Shown here: positions 34,080-44,745 of the stretch, one piece after another | How the letters are laid out: every line of letters starts with the position of its first letter | Numbering within the stretch: the stretch's first letter is position 1 | Assembly (NCBI GenBank): GCA_012845835.1 | Contig: JABAKD010000025.1 | Span: forward strand, 16,563,992 to 16,627,991 | Source: Undaria pinnatifida | Lineage: Eukaryota; Sar; Phaeophyceae; Laminariales; Alariaceae | Direction: 5' to 3' | Length of the DNA stretch: 64,000 nt | Translations under genes and position numbers: made by a program | The notes under the pieces: model-generated | What the model saw: only the letters and a program-made list of their open reading frames with translations | Told to the model about the DNA's origin: nothing | Databases searched by the model: none

Positions 34080-34345
34080 TCGCACCGCATGAGACGGGTG
34101 CTGCGATAGAGGCGCACCACGTTTTTCTAATACTGCCCCTCAATTTAGGGTAAGCTTAAGACCTCTCCCAGAGGCTGATCCAGGAGAAACTAAAACTGCT
34201 ACCGGATTAAAATATCCGATGGCATAGGTACACGGCGAGAATCGTGCAAAAATACATGGATTTTTCCCGACGATTTTGGGTTAAGGAGCCCCTTCATTCA
34301 GAAATAATTTCAGACGAAAAGTGCTCCCTCTATCGTAGGATGATC
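34080..34345 (+). mobile_element. TIR-A element, diverged
   Basis: GCTGCGATAGAGGCGCACCAC at the left and GCTCCCTCTATCGTAGGATG at the right are inverted ends. The interior includes CCGATGGCATAGGTACAC and TTTTGGGTTAAGGAGCCCC. Confidence 0.65.
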
Positions 34346-34423
34346 CATGTACAAATTACGCACATGATGCAGCCCTCGTTAGGAACGCGCCTTGATGGAT
34401 ATATGTACCTATCGTCAGCCCAA

Positions 34424-34545
34424 CCCACCTCAACCTAACCCAACCCAACCCAGCCCAGCCCACAACCCAACCCAGCCCAACCCAACCTAACCCAACCTAA
34501 CCCAACCTAATCCAACCCAACCCAGCCCAACGCAAACCCAACAAG
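34424..34545 (+). repeat. CCCAACCTAA-type minisatellite
   Basis: Irregular CCCAACC, CCTAACC and CCCAGCC units for about 120 bp. It resembles a diverged telomere-like array but is not a clean (CCCTAA)n. Confidence 0.75.
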
Positions 34546-34659
34546 AACCCTTTGTAGATGCTGGCCGTTGGGGTACGCGTCTCCAAGCGGTAGGATACCG
34601 GGTTCGCCTACTTATTTTTTACCCGGTCGTCAGGGAAACGGCATCATACATACCGCGCC

Positions 34660-34915
34660 AAAAAACAAGGCTACGGTAGGGTATCATAGGGTACCGCGTG
34701 GTCCACTGCCGGTTTGAGCCACTCGCACCAGTGAATCTGTACCTCACCGACCACAACACCTTTAGGTTTGGTACGGCCTAACTAACCGTTCCGCTGCGGA
34801 TGCATATCGCAAAGTTCTAACAGCACGGAAGTCCTAAAACCGCATCAAACAGTCGGGTCACTCGCACCTCGAGTGACCTCGAGCCACTCCAAAAGCGAAG
34901 CCCCCCAAAAGGCAC
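34660..34915 (+). mobile_element. TIR-C element
   Basis: CAAGGCTACGGTAGGGTATC left end, GCCACTCGCACCAGTGAATC, TGTACCTCACCGACCACAAC, GGGTCACTCGCACCTCGAGTG, and CACACCCCCTATCGAAGCGCTT right end. Confidence 0.65.
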
Positions 34916-35034
34916 ACCCCCTATCGAAGCGCTTCGGTCGAAACAACGAAAATAAACGAAAACGTTTTAAGACAACGGGCACAAAATAAACGGGGTAGCC
35001 ACGCGCGCGAGTTTCCCTGACCCGCTGAAAAAAG

Positions 35035-35335
35035 AGGCTGCGAGCGTGACCCCCCTACGAGGGTCCGCAGGTGTCAGTCTGAAAATGACCAGTCCAACGC
35101 CACCGTAGGGGCGTTATGTTGTTTTGAGGCCATTTTGTGCAGTGGCTCCGGATCACTCGTTCGAGTCACCCCCCTGTTCCTCTGCTGGTCTTGAGCTTTC
35201 GTGCTCACTTTTTTTCCGACATGAGATCGCCATGTACTGCTATAGTTAGCTACGTTGCGCCAAAACAAATCGGCTTTTTTTGTTTTTTCAGCGAGGTACA
35301 GAGCCACTCCTGATCGGACGAGTCGTCCAAACCCG
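35035..35335 (-). mobile_element. TIR-C element
   Basis: GTGACCCCCCTACGAGGGT at 35047 belongs to an older neighbour. CCACCGTAGGGGCGTTATG begins this copy, followed by GGATCACTCGTTCGAGTCACC and AGCTACGTTGCGCCAAAACAA. It ends against the TIR-D at 35346. Confidence 0.55.
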
Positions 35336-35345
35336 GCGGTGCGAA

Positions 35346-35609
35346 ATACTGATTCTACGATAGCCGCCCCCAAAACCCACCGAGTTTAGTTAACGAACGC
35401 TTCATGGCTGCTCGACACAAGGAAGGATGCCATGAAAAGATCGTCACATACTTCGAAGTATTTTTTTGTTTGCAAAGAACTATCGAACGATGGCATCGGG
35501 GTGGCAAGGGGCACCGTATTGCGTATTTCGTGAGATACGGCCGGGAGCTGGTTCCAAACCCAGCGATTTCGTTAAATAATAGTTGGAGGGGCTACCGCCA
35601 AAGTGACTG
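35346..35609 (+). mobile_element. TIR-D element, diverged
   Basis: Left ACTGATTCTACGATAGCCGCC; right GGGGCTACCGCCAAAGTGACTG. The interior has TTAACGAACGCTTCATGGCTG, CTCGACACAAGGAAGGATGCC and GAGATACGGCCGGGAGCTGG, as in 41706-41953. The right TIR is decayed and no target duplication is clear. Confidence 0.65.
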
Positions 35610-35707
35610 AAAAGAGGGTCCCTCCCTACCGTATCCTTCGTTAAATGAGCCCTGTTCTTTTGCGCCCAACGGAAATTAGAAGTCAGATTCGCTCGTTAAC
35701 CAACGGA

Positions 35708-36173
35708 ACGCTTGCTACACGGTAGAGGTATCACTGCCGTACTCAATTTAACTGTTTTTGTTGAAGGACGGGCCTCCTTAACCCAAAATCGATGTAGGTC
35801 TCACTACCTCTTTTGGAAACACGTTTGGTTAAATCTGGACTATACGATTTTTCAACGGGGCACACTTCTAGTTTTCTCGAAATCAGATTTTGGGTGAGGT
35901 TGTCTGGTTGGTAAGAGTTGGGGGCTTTGGTATTAGCGTTAGGATCGTTTCATTTATTTGTTTGTTTTGGTGCGGTTGGTTATGCTACCTCGTACTGTTT
36001 TTGCGTCAGCCCCCCACCTGCTTCAGATATATCTTTTTTATGTTGAGTTTAGTGCTCTTGATCTTCCAGCTACTTTATTATCTGTTGGAGCGGTAGCGTC
36101 AATCTATAGAGCTCCTTACGTCAAGAACCGTGCAGGGTAAAAACAATTGTGCACCTCCACTGCTGTAGCATGG
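35708..36173 (-). mobile_element. TIR-A element with about 200 bp extra
   Basis: Left GCTTGCTACACGGTAGAGGT, right GTGCACCTCCACTGCTGTAGC. The interior follows the family order to CAGATTTTGGGTGAGGTTG (about 35908), then has T-rich text absent from other copies (about 35910-36095) before the right end resumes. This may be an insertion or a longer subtype. Confidence 0.55.
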
Positions 36174-36556
36174 GTGTCCCGGGCGAAAGCGGCTGCTATT
36201 TTCGACGTTGGCAGACAACCGTCACAGACATCCTAGACTGGTCTCCTCCGTTACACGTTCAAGGTTCAAGCAGGCGGGCCAACCCGAAGCAGCTTAGCGC
36301 TTAATATATCCATGTTTTAGGCTTGTTTCTTGACCAAAAAAGGGGCAAATATCGTCGGTACAGATCACCGACAGATGTTCGATCCCCACGTGACGATCTA
36401 GATACTTCAGGGGAGACCTGTATGATATGTATGGTCTTAGCTCAGGTTTCCGGGTGGGAGCCGTACGAGATGACGACCTAGCTAATGTTTCTGGGGTTGG
36501 ATAGTAGTATAGTATATATAACTGATGTATTATTTCCAACACCGTCACATTTATCC

Positions 36557-37112
36557 CCTCAAAATAATGTATAGTTTCCAGGCACATATTGAGCTGCCCC
36601 CCCCCCCCCCCCCCCCCCCCGCCCCAACCCCCCCCCCCCCGCCCCCAATAATATACTGGTGCCAAAACCGTCAGATTTATCCCCTCGAAAGGATTTATAG
36701 CTTACATGCACAAATTGCCCCCTTCCCCCCCCCCCCCCCCGCCCCCCTCCAAACCCGCTCGCTTTTGATCAAAACCAGGCCCCCACGTCCTTCAAAACTC
36801 CGCCCCACCCCCCTCACCGGTTATTCGACTTACAAGATTCACTTGATAAAAGGATACATTTCCCTTCACAGCTGTCAGATTTTGTCCCCCTCAGAAACGG
36901 GTTTTATAGTTTCCGCGCACAGACTGACTAAAATCATCCTGTTGACCCTGATAGCTACACTGTAGTTGTAAGGGGAGTCGCCGACCTATATCCTTAATGA
37001 GGACACACAACTCGTAATGCGCGCGATCGGAGTATCACACACAGCTTGCAAAGATGAGTTTCGACGAAATCTTTGATTCTCACAGCTGGAGTGTATTTTC
37101 ATTTTTTATAAT
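36557..37112 (+). repeat. R1 modular element, most complete plus-strand copy
   Basis: Four box modules in a row: ATGTATAGTTTCCAGGCACA, ATTTATAGCTTACATGCACA, TCAAAACCAGGCCC-block and TTTTATAGTTTCCGCGCACA. Each is preceded by C-rich spacer (C tracts of 10-20) or TTTATCCCCTC.AAA. The distal half follows, from GTTGACCCTGATAGCTACAC to CACAGCTGGAGTGTATTTTC, then TTTTTTATAATATATC. Confidence 0.85.
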
Positions 37113-37418
37113 ATATCATAAACAATTAAAACACTCCAGGACCAAGGCTATACAGTGCCGGGTTTTATGAAATTTGTTAGCCCAAAGTAATCACCAAACG
37201 TGCTTTGGTCAGTGAGGTACAGAGTCACTCGTGCGAGTAAGTATGATAGTATGTATCATAGTATATATGATAGTATGTATCATAGTGAACACCTAGTAGT
37301 GAAAAACGGGAGTATTATACTACAATACCGTACGAAGCCTTGATCTTGTTGGTGAAGGCTACGGTACGAAGGGAAACACTTCTTCAATACCGAGGCTGAG
37401 CCACAAGTGCAAGTGACT

Positions 37419-37438
37419 CTTGTTGTTGTTGTTGTTGC

Positions 37439-37529
<91 letters not shown>

Positions 37530-37578
37530 GCTGTTGTTGTTGTTGCTGTTACTGTTGTTGTTGTTGCTGTTGTTGTTC
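37419..37578 (+). repeat. (TTG)n microsatellite
   Basis: About 50 TTG triplets with a few CTG and ACTG interruptions. The poly-V and poly-T frames on the two strands are artefacts. Confidence 0.95.
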
Positions 37579-37920
37579 TCACATTAACTTGCGTAATTAA
37601 GCCTGCGGTCTCAGGACAGGCTCCAGTCACTCTGGAGCTGAGGAATACCCCAGGAAAAAAAAAAACACAAACAAAACCAAAAGTGGTACACGCATATATC
37701 ATAGCTGACGCAATTCATGACTCTGCCAGAAGAATAATGTAAAATAATGAAATCGGAAGTCCGCCTACGATATGCCAGGTTCACACTGGTACCTACGTCT
37801 CACTACTCACGCCTGAAAACACCGACTACATCGCTTGCCACCCAGAAAAGACTACCACGTATATAGTACACGTGGTATCTATCACTATGCATACGCACGT
37901 CAGACTCAGTCCAATTAGAA
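37579..37920 (-). repeat. R6 repeat, inverted copy
   Basis: Matches the reverse complement of 9300-9625: TCTCACATTAACTTGCG, CAGTCACTCTGGAGCTGAGG, CGTCTCACTACTCACGCCTG and CCACGTATATAGTACACGTGG (hairpin). It ends in a purine-rich tract. Confidence 0.75.
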
Positions 37921-37973
37921 AAAAGAAGAGAAAAGAAAAGCCAAGGAGAGTAGGGAGCAACGAAAATAAACTC

Positions 37974-38165
37974 TACTCGTACCTCACTGACAAAACACTT
38001 TAGCCGATTTTCGTGGTACAGCCTATTTATAGCTTACCATCCCATGGGGGATTCATGTCGCAAAACAACGCAGCACCAAAGCCTAAGACCACAAAAGAAC
38101 ACGGACCCCAAACCACCGCCAAAAAAAAAGAGCGACTCTCACAAAATACTCCCCCCTACCCCGCC
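37974..38165 (+). mobile_element. TIR-C element, right part
   Basis: GTACCTCACTGACAAAACAC, TAGCTTACCATCCCATGGGG and CACTCTCGCA-like text, ending CTCCCCCCTACCCC about 20 bp from the donor of the next LRR exon. The palindromic core has been lost. Confidence 0.55.
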
Positions 38166-38190
38166 CCTACGTATAGTATTCGGTCCTCAC

Positions 38191-38262
38191 AGTATCTCTA
38201 ACGATGTTAGGTCGCGGAAGATGTCCTCAGGGAGGTCGCTGAGGCTTCCACAAGAGATGAAC
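38191..38262 (-). CDS. LRR exon 6 (72 bp, phase 2-2)
   Basis: Codes FISCGSLSDLPEDIF then RDLTSLEI. The consensus Asn is replaced by Cys/Gly (SCGSL). The acceptor is ATGAAACGCAG and the donor GTGAGG, the only non-GTRAGT donor in the set. Final CT plus G of the next exon gives Leu. Confidence 0.82.
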
Positions 38263-39136
38263 CTGCGTTTCATCCGGCAAACGGATATGGCACATGGCAA
38301 GCAGCACAAACACGCCGAACGGCGACGAGGGAAGTTTTAGTAACAAGGCGGCAAGAGATTAAATAATGTGGGTTTTGAGCAGGAAAAGAACAACAAATAG
38401 CAACACCTAGACAGGCTACAGTACGGCAGAGATGCCCATTTCTTTTCGGAGGCTCCTGACGACATGAGCTGTGGAATCGACCATTTGGTCGAAAATCGTG
38501 CTCGCAAGCTGCGTGAGATGTTCCGCTACGGGATGCGAAGGTTCGTCTTCATGAAGGATTTACCGGTAGGCCGGTCGCTCCCCTGCTAGTACCAGGGTCA
38601 GCGGGACGAATGTACAAAGAGGGTAACCCCCATGCTACCCACATGCTATTTATATACGAACTGTCATTATTCGGCGTACGGATGAGTGGTAGACGTCGGA
38701 GCTCACGCGCTGCATACGGTCGGCTAGAAACAAATTGAGAAAAATAACGGTGTGGATGCAAACGGCGAAAGTCGTCGTTAGAGGCATCTCACCGCGGGGG
38801 GTGCGCGTTTTGGGTCCAACGTTCAATAGCTTCTAGAGCGAGGAACTGCCGGTTTCTCTGATACGTTTGTGAGCGTTTTTAGGTTTGGGACAAGCGCATA
38901 TAATTATTGGTCGGATTGCGCGAGCGAATGCCTTCCAAGTCATATTTCATGTGATGATGGATGATGTTGAGCTCCTCATGTTAGGAGATCAGAAAATTCT
39001 TGGAATCTGCTGCACACCTACCGTGGGATTACTCACTACTCCGCGCACGGATGAGTGATCCACGTTGGAGCTGACATGGCAACACGTTGTTGGATAGCAA
39101 AAACGTTGCGAACAACAACGATTGAGACGCAAATGA
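38263..39136. other. Intron sequence with TIR-B relics
   Basis: GAGGCATCTCACCGCGGGGGG (about 38782) to ACCTACCGTGGGATTACTCAC (about 39035) carries TIR-B phrases (GGTCGGATTGCGCGAGCGAATG, CTCCTCATGTTAGGAGATCAG). A preceding partial copy lies at about 38440-38560. No coding signal. Confidence 0.5.
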
Positions 39137-39409
39137 CCAAGGCTACGGCATTGTAGTACCGTACCTCTGTTTTCTCTACCGGGTTGGAGCCAGTCGCACC
39201 AGTGACTCTGTACCTCACCGACAAAAATATTTTCGCGAACTGTTTCACGCAGCGTAGCTTACCATATTTCATTGCGGATGAATATCGGAAATTATAACAT
39301 CACGAAAGCTCAAGCGGCACAGGAACTGAGGGGAGGGGTCACACGCGCGAGCTACCCTAAGCCGCTGCAAAAACAAGGCCACGAAAGTGACCCCCTTCGG
39401 TATCCTGGG
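39137..39409 (+). mobile_element. TIR-C element
   Basis: CCAAGGCTACGGCATTGTAG left end and CCCCCTTCGGTATCCTGGG right end. The interior has GCACCAGTGACTCTGTACC, CGCAGCGTAGCTTACCA and GGGTCACACGCGCGAGCTACC (palindrome damaged). Confidence 0.65.
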
Positions 39410-39961
39410 TCGGATAGCGAAACTCACAGCGCGCGAAGCTTTGGTGTGTGATTGAAGGAGTTGGATGGCAGCGTGGTGAATCTGTTGCCAACCAAGATCC
39501 TAGAAGCACACAACGGTGAAAAAAGGGGACAGAATACAACGAATCCGTAACGCCGACAACGGGGGTTAGGGGTTAGATTATACGCGAGACGTCGGAAGGG
39601 GGCAAAATGTTGCCATGGGCGCTTTGAGTTTGCTGGCGCAAAACGGCTGCTAGAACTGCTGTGAATGTAGAGGTGCTGGCTAAGAGGGCAATTCGTATCA
39701 AAGTTAGATTTGTCGAAAACTTACAAAATTTCCCAAAAAAGCAATATTGATTTCGAAATAAATACCGAACAAGATGGTATTTTTTGAATTTTTTAACCGT
39801 GTGAAGAATCATGAACATCCTAAATATCCATAATTTTCAATTTTTCTGGTCTGTGTTGGAAATCAAGGGAGATTTTCTTAGAATTTTTCGATTTTTCAGA
39901 AAAATATTTCTTCGACAACATTGAACATATTGAATATGTTGTCACTGCGACGTTCACTCAC

Positions 39962-40000
39962 ATTTCAATGAGGTGCTGCAACCACTCGGGGAAACAGGGC
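39962..40000 (-). pseudogene. Truncated LRR exon (39 bp, phase 2-2 kept)
   Basis: CFPEWLQHLIE matches the tail IFEWLEHLNE of the exon at 40365-40436, and the donor GTGAGT is exact. The N-terminal half is missing, but TTTTGTAG sits directly upstream. If that is used as an acceptor, the piece becomes a 39-bp phase 2-2 exon, exactly 11 codons shorter than a normal LRR exon. It may be a dead duplicate or a usable mini-exon. Confidence 0.6.
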
Positions 40001-40340
40001 CTACAAAATACCCCGGACAGCGGTATGGAACACCTCACCCCGGTATTTATACCGGCATAAATACTTAAATAAAGGTACAACAAACCGAATACGGGTAAAA
40101 AAATACCGAAAACCGGTGTCAAAAACCGAATGCCGACAAAAAACACACAAAACTGTATTTAATCATGCGATATCCACTATTACTAGCAATCACCTGAAAC
40201 TTGCCTGGCAGTTTCAACATCATACTTGAAGCCGCGTTATGCGCCGCCATACTTACAACGCCGCCACAAAACAGCGATCCTAAAATGCTGAATACCGATT
40301 AAAAATACCGAATATCTATCTATGCCGACTAATGTTTGGT
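40001..40340. repeat. AATACCGAAA-type diverged repeat
   Basis: Scattered AATACCG, AAAACCGG.GTC and ACCGAATGCC phrases between the truncated and the intact LRR exons. This probably reflects an old duplication of the intron segment. Confidence 0.4.
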
Positions 40341-40364
40341 TCTGGGGCATCTACTACCACTTAC

Positions 40365-40436
40365 ACTTCATTGAGGTGCTCCAACCACTCGAAGATCCCG
40401 TCGGGAAGAGTCGTCATCTTATTCCAAGCCGCGTTT
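40365..40436 (-). CDS. LRR exon 5 (72 bp, phase 2-2)
   Basis: Codes NAAWNKMTTLPDGIF then EWLEHLNE. The acceptor is GGTGAGACAG and the donor GTAAGT. It starts with A, which joins AT of the previous exon to give Ile, and ends GT, which joins G of exon 6 to give Val. It founds a recognisable subfamily (NAAW..K) with decayed relatives at 39962, 43929 and 46126. Confidence 0.85.
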
Positions 40437-40804
40437 CTGTCTCACCGTCCCGTTGTCACCCAAGATCAAAGCAGAGGTAATCAGTAACAAACGGGATTAG
40501 GAGACAAAAGCGGAGGTGATAAAGAGAACACGCTTTTTTGAGGTCGGGTTTCGAAAAAATCTACGCTTGTCGGAATTAGAAACAAAAATAAAGGTTGGTT
40601 GCGGGAATTCGCAAACAAAGCAAGCCTTGGGAGTCGGTTATTATTGGAAAACAAAAATCAACGCCTGTGGGACCCGTCTGTAGCCATCAATAAAAATACC
40701 AGTCAATGCGTTCCCATCAACGCAAGTTGGACGCCGGTTATCGAAAATTGGAAAACAGAAGATCACATATCAGACAGATCAGGAGAGCTAGATCCTCTAG
40801 ACTA

Positions 40805-41335
40805 TATTATAAAAATTAAAATACACTCCAGCTGTGAGATCGAAGATTTCGTCGAAACTCTCTTTGCAAGCTATGTGTGATACTCCGATCGCGCGCATTA
40901 CGAGTTGTGTGTCCTCATTAAGGATATAGGTCGGCGACTCCCCTTACAACTACAGTGTAGCTATCAGGGTCAACAGTATGATTTTAGTCAGTCTGTGCGC
41001 GGAAACTATAAAACCCGTTTCTGAGGGGGACAAAATCTGACAGCTGTGAAGGGAAAGGGGGCCTGGTTTTGATCAAAAGCGAGCGGGTTTGGAGGGGGGC
41101 GAGGGGGGGGGGAAAAGGCATGTGAGCTATAAATCCTTTCGAGGGGATAAATCTGACGGTTTTGGCACCAGTATATTATTGGGGGCGGGGGGGGGGGGGG
41201 GGGTTGGGGCGGGGGGGGGGGGTGGGGGGCGGGGGGGGCAGCTCAATATGTGCCTGGAAACTATACATTATTTTGAGGGGATAAATGTGACAGTTTTGGA
41301 AATAATACATCAGTTTATCATGTATATCCTGGGGT
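40805..41335 (-). repeat. R1 modular element
   Basis: Reverse orientation: AAAATACACTCCAGCTGTGAG, ATATAGGTCGGCGACTCCCC, the TGTGCGCGGAAACTATAAAA box, GGGGCCTGGTTTTGATCAAA, GTGAGCTATAAATCCTTTCG, ACCAGTATATTATTGGGGGC, very long G tracts, and TGTGCCTGGAAACTATACAT. One box module is shortened relative to 36557-37112. Confidence 0.85.
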
Positions 41336-41449
41336 AAGTCGTACAATCAGTGAGTAAAGAGAGGGTGGAGTGTTCGAGGCGGTGGGGTTGGGATGGGTTG
41401 GGGGGGAAGGTGGGGGGTGGGGGCGGGGGGGAGGGCTTTAGGTGAGGGG

Positions 41450-42530
41450 TTTGTTATACGTGTGGTGCTAGGTCTAGGCGATGGTGCGGGTGATGGGGAA
41501 GAAGGGGGCGTTCGAGGCGGGGGGGGGGGGGGAGGGGGACACAGCGGCATGGATGGCTCTCGAAAGATAATGAGGTGATATCCTGTGCGTGAAGTGTTTA
41601 TTAATGTGGTGGATTTCGATATTTGGTGGGGCGTTTGAGTAAGGGAGAGCAAGAGGGGGGGGGGGGGGAGATTTTTTAGGAGGTTTAGGTCACAAATAAT
41701 GTTCAGACTGATTCTACGATAGCCCCCCCTAAAACCAGCGATTTTCTTTAACGGACGCTTCGTGGCTGCTCGATACAAGGAAGGATACTGTTGAAGTCAA
41801 AGTATCCATATATTTTCTTGGGTGCAAAGGTCTATCGATCGATGACGTCGGGGTGTCGAGTGACGCCGTATTGGAGGGGATACGATCGGGAGCTGGTTTT
41901 GAAACCGGCGATTTCGTTAAAGAAAAGTTGGGGGGGCTATCGTAGAACGACTCTTCAAATACACTTCGGCTGTGAGATCAAAGATATGTAGCAGCTTGCT
42001 ATACGCGTGGTGTTAGGTCTAGGCGATCGTGCAGGTGGTCGGAAAATAGGGGGCGTTGGAGGGGGGGGGGGGGGGGAACACAGCGGCATGGATGGCTCTC
42101 GAAAGATAATGTTTATTAATGTGGCGGATTTCGATATTTGGTGGGGCGTTTGAGTAAGGGAGAGCAAGAGGGGGGGGGGGGGGGGGGGGGATTTTTTAGG
42201 AGGTTTAGGTCACAAATAATATTCAAGTACACTTCGGCTGTGAGATCAAATATATGTAGCAGCTTGTTATACGTGTGGTGCTAGGTCTAGGCGATCGTGC
42301 AGGTGGTCGGAAAAGAGGGGGCGTTGGAGGGGGGGGGGGGGGGGGGGGGTTTGGGGGGAAAATAATTGAAAACTACGTCATGGATGGTCAGGAAAATAAT
42401 GACGTGATATCAACTGCGTATAGGTGTTTATTACTCAGGCCGATTTTGATTGTGAGTGGGGCGTTTGGACAGACTAGGCGGAAGGGGGGGGGGGGGGGGG
42501 AATCGGGGGACGGAGGGGCGGGGGGGGGGG
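41450..42530 (+). repeat. G-rich tandem duplication, three units of about 225-255 bp
   Basis: Units begin at about 41453, 41998 and 42266 with TATACGTGTGGTGCTAGGTC, then GGGGGCGTT.GAGG plus a long G tract, CACAGCGGCATGGATGGCTC, AAGATAATG, TTCGATATTTGGTGGGGCG, a second G tract, and TTTAGGTCACAAATAAT. The third unit is more diverged. A TIR-D element separates units 1 and 2. The G tracts have quadruplex potential and give false Gly/Pro frames. Confidence 0.8.
41706..41953 (+). mobile_element. TIR-D element, complete, 248 bp
   Basis: Left GACTGATTCTACGATAGCC and right GGCTATCGTAGAACGACTC are inverted near-copies. It is flanked by TTCA on both sides (41702-41705 and 41954-41957). The paralogous unit at 42195-42255 has a single TTCA (42222-42225) in the same context without the element, which serves as an empty site. 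No ORF. Confidence 0.85.
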
Positions 42531-42594
42531 GGGGTTATGAAAAAGAGGGGTCAGTGGAGGGGGAGGGGAGGGGGGGGGGGGGGGGGCGGGGGGC

Positions 42595-42665
42595 GGGACA
42601 TTTCAATATGTGCGCGGAAACTATAAATTCTCAAAGGGGACAAACCTGACGATTGAAGCAATAAG
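42595..42665 (-). repeat. R1 single box module
   Basis: ATGTGCGCGGAAACTATAAAT, then CAAAGGGGACAAACCTGACG, after a long G tract. Confidence 0.7.
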
Positions 42666-42844
42666 ACATCCTTTTATATCATCTGGCTTGTAATGTTTAC
42701 TATTCTAGAAGGTTTGATGTTAGATGCAGCATGCAACCCAGTGTTTAAGTGTAGCAAATACCGTGTTAAATCTTCATAATTTGTTGTTGTATGATACATG
42801 GATCGAAAGCTAGAATATTTTACAGAATATTTGTAGGTACCATT

Positions 42845-43040
42845 ATTTTCTGACATCGCTAATTATAAGAAAGAGATACGTATTGTCAAATGCAACAGGC
42901 GAGGTGATGTGGTCATGCACTGCTTGTCACCATCATACAGTTACCATTATTATCGACATCGCTAATTATACGCAAGAGATACGTATTGCCAAATACAGCA
43001 TGCGAGGTGATGTATGTGGCCATGTACTGTCTCCGCCATC
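42845..43040 (+). repeat. Two-unit tandem repeat of about 100 bp
   Basis: TCGCTAATTATA.GAAGAGATACGTATTG, CAAATGCAACAGGCGAGGTG and ATGTGGTCATGCACTG are repeated once with changes. A diverged third phrase occurs at 43375-43440. Confidence 0.6.
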
Positions 43041-43199
43041 GAGCATTAGAGGGAAGGATGCGAATCGTCAGTTTTAAAGGAACGCTTGGTATACATGTGC
43101 TTAATTACGTTATCTCGTTAGTCATACTTGGTATACACGCGCTCAATTACGTTACCTCGTTAGTCATATTTCGCTTGGCATAGGTGGGGAGGCGATCAT

Positions 43200-43925
43200 G
43201 CAGACGGTATGTACGAAATACCCTACGTAATGGGTTGGTAAGGTTGTTTACCGCAATTATAACACATCTGCCTGTGCTTCCTTTTCCAAATTATTTTTGT
43301 CTCAAATAAATGTACGACTCCACGCCTATGATTTTACCTTGTCGATGTGGGGCTCTGCGGTCGTCAATTTTAAGTCAGAGATACGTCCTACAAATACATC
43401 AGGCGAGGTGGGTATGTGATGTCATATATATATGCGATGTCATCACTATTGATCGCGAGGGTGATTTTACTTCGTGAGGTAAATGGTACTGTGTTTCGTA
43501 GAGGTCGTCTCAGGAGGGTATGCGATGGGTCGGCAGTGTATCACGTCTGCCTGTGCTTCCTTTTCAACTTATTATTGTCTCAAATGTACGATTTCACGTA
43601 CGTCCATGATTTTTACCGTGCCGCTGTGGGGCTCTGAGGTCGCCAATTCTAAGACAGAGACTATATGTCTTGTCTTTCATTACATAGTGTGCAGGATCTG
43701 TGAAGCACGTATCACACCCAGCGAACATGTGCTAGATCGTTCAGGTCATTTGGCTCTTAGTTGACAACATGATCTATAAGCCACGCACATCATACCAACC
43801 AGGAACTTCTACCCTGGAAGACAGGTCATGTACAAAGGTCTGATCTGTGCGACTTGTTCAAGTTTTGGGGGTCGGTTGTCCAAAACGGTTGAGAGTACTT
43901 TTAGACCCATGGTGTATATCGACCG
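43200..43925. other. No supported gene
   Basis: CTGCCTGTGCTTCCTTTTC with flanking text occurs twice (about 43270 and 43547), suggesting a small duplication. Intron sequence of the LRR locus; no exon seen. Confidence 0.35.
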
Positions 43926-43928
43926 ACG

Positions 43929-44000
43929 AATGGGGTATTATCAAGCTTCGAGAAAGAGCGTGCGGTGGGCGGTGTGTTCATCGTTTGTCAAGCCGCGTTC
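43929..44000 (-). pseudogene. Decayed LRR exon (NAAW subfamily)
   Basis: Starts AACGCGGCTTGACAAACGATG, aligning with AACGCGGCTTGGAATAAGATG of exon 5. The Trp codon TGG has become TGA, LxxLP has become MNTPP, and the donor GT is gone. Upstream text (GTGGCGCACG) also resembles the intron before exon 5. A clear dead duplicate. Confidence 0.7.
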
Positions 44001-44229
44001 GTGCGCCACCATTCCATTGGCATCCGACATTGAAAAACAGGCAATAAGTAGCACACAGAAATTGGAAACAAAAATGGAGGTCGGCTATAGAAAAAGGGAA
44101 ACAAAGTTTTGAGTGGGTTATGCACAAAAGCCGCGCTTTTGGGAGTCATCGGCATCAATCGAGCAAACCACCATTGCGGTAGCATCAAACAACGTTGGAC
44201 GTCAGACGTCGGAAAAGGAAAGCGAAGCT

Positions 44230-44745
44230 TTCACGCCCTATACAACTACAACTAGTGTTTGTCTGCCAGACAACTACTGTTTGAAAAAGTTGTGCACCTA
44301 GTTGTCTGCAGACAACTACGGTATGAAAAAGTTGTGCAACTTCTTGTCCGTAGACAACCGTTGTTGTAAAAATTTGTGCAACTAGTTGTCTGTAGACAAG
44401 TACTGTTTGAAAAGGTTGTGCAACTAGTTGTCTGTAGACAACTACGGTTTGAAAAAGTTGTGCAACTACTTGTCTCTAGACAATTGTTGTTTGAAAAAAG
44501 TTGTGCAACTAGTTGTCTGTTGACAACTACTGTTTGAAAAACTTGTGCAGGTAGTTGTCTGCAGACAACTTCTGGGTGAAAAACCTGATCAACTAGTTGT
44601 CTGTAGACAACTACTGTTTGAAAAACTTGACAAACCAGTTATCTGCAGTTGAATACTGGGTAAAAAACCTATGCAACTAGTTGTTTGCAGACAACTACTG
44701 AGTATTTTGCGGCCGCGCACAACTATCTGTTGTCTGCTTAGCTGC
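44230..44745 (+). repeat. Palindromic tandem array 1 (GTTGTCTGTAGACAAC)
   Basis: About nine units of roughly 60 bp, each GTTGTCTGTAGACAACTACTG, TTTGAAAAAGTTGTGCAACTA. The GTTGTCT/AGACAAC arms form a 7-bp stem with a 2-nt loop; some units (GTTGTCTGCAGACAAC) are perfect palindromes. It ends with GAGTATTTTGCGGCCGCGCA. Confidence 0.9.

Noticed and set aside
34424-34545. Possible interstitial telomere
   Set aside because: Units are CCCAACC/CCTAACC mixtures, not a regular six-base telomere repeat.
37407-37742. Poly-valine and poly-threonine ORFs
   Set aside because: Artefacts of the (TTG)n microsatellite.
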